Part shown: in pieces, positions 14,964-15,052 of the stretch | Position numbering within the stretch: the stretch's first letter is position 1 | Layout: each line of letters starts with the position of its first letter | From: Methylobacterium sp. | GTDB lineage: Bacteria; Pseudomonadota; Alphaproteobacteria; Rhizobiales; Beijerinckiaceae | Assembly (NCBI GenBank): GCA_021154065.1 | Contig: JAJKJG010000129.1 | Span: 1 to 15,052, forward strand | DNA length: 15,052 nucleotides | Direction of reading: 5' to 3' | Position numbers and translations under genes: made by a program | Notes under the pieces: generated by a model | What the model saw: only the letters and a program-made list of their open reading frames with translations | Database searches by the model: none | Told to the model about the DNA's origin: nothing

Positions 14964-15015
14964 CTCCCCCTTGTGGGGAGGACCGACTCGGCCGAAGGCC
15001 GAGCGAGAAGGGGGT
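14964..15015. repeat. Third palindromic intergenic repeat near the right edge
   Basis: CCCCCTT (14966-14972) pairs with AAGGGGG (15008-15014), enclosing CTCGGCC-GAA-GGCCGAG (14987-15003). The GAA triloop is shared with the sox-junction elements, but the flanks differ, so it belongs to another repeat family. It is non-coding. Confidence 0.55.
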
Positions 15016-15023
15016 CGCCGGGC

Positions 15024-15052
15024 ATGGAGCACCTGACCGACGAGGGACTCAA
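15024..15052 (+). CDS. Possible start of a gene cut by the right edge
   Basis: An ATG at 15024 opens a frame reading MEHLTDEGL up to the window end, with a G-rich stretch (15010-15014) about 10 nt upstream. Only nine codons are visible. It may equally be random sequence after a repeat, and no function can be suggested. Confidence 0.15.

Overview
The window comes from a GC-rich alphaproteobacterium, most likely a member of the Hyphomicrobiales (Rhizobiales). The gene string SUV3-like helicase, S4 RNA-binding protein, FdxA ferredoxin, CarD-family regulator is typical of that order. A cysteine-free bL36 and the paired palindromes behind it point the same way. No tRNA, rRNA, CRISPR array, transposase or phage gene was seen.

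Layout. (1) 1-2503, minus strand: the N-terminal 834 codons of gltB (glutamate synthase large subunit), running off the left edge. (2) 2504-3086: a 583-bp gap between two divergent genes. (3) 3087-8171, plus strand: a housekeeping block of helicase, S4 protein, fdxA and carD, closed by a very strong intrinsic terminator. (4) 8300-14255, plus strand: a sulfur-oxidation block of soxY, soxZ, soxB, soxC, soxD and a Tat-exported metallo-beta-lactamase-fold protein (SoxH-like). (5) 14256-15052: a repeat-rich tail surrounding a tiny rpmJ (bL36) gene.

How the sox genes work together. In the known Sox pathway, sulfur substrate is carried on the C-terminal cysteine of SoxY (in SoxYZ). SoxB hydrolyses the terminal sulfone to sulfate, and SoxCD oxidises the remaining sulfane sulfur. 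SoxXA loads the thiosulfate and is not in this window. SoxY, SoxB, SoxC and the MBL protein show twin-arginine signals, and SoxZ would travel with SoxY.

The most interesting signal is a family of roughly 100-220-bp palindromic elements sitting in the junctions soxZ/soxB, soxB/soxC and soxC/soxD and behind the MBL gene. Their hairpin stems differ almost completely between copies yet stay base-paired. The copy at soxC/soxD lies inside the soxD reading frame, downstream of the only start codon with a good ribosome binding site. The positively charged start of the SoxD signal peptide therefore appears to be encoded by the repeat. No wholly new multi-gene system was recognised.
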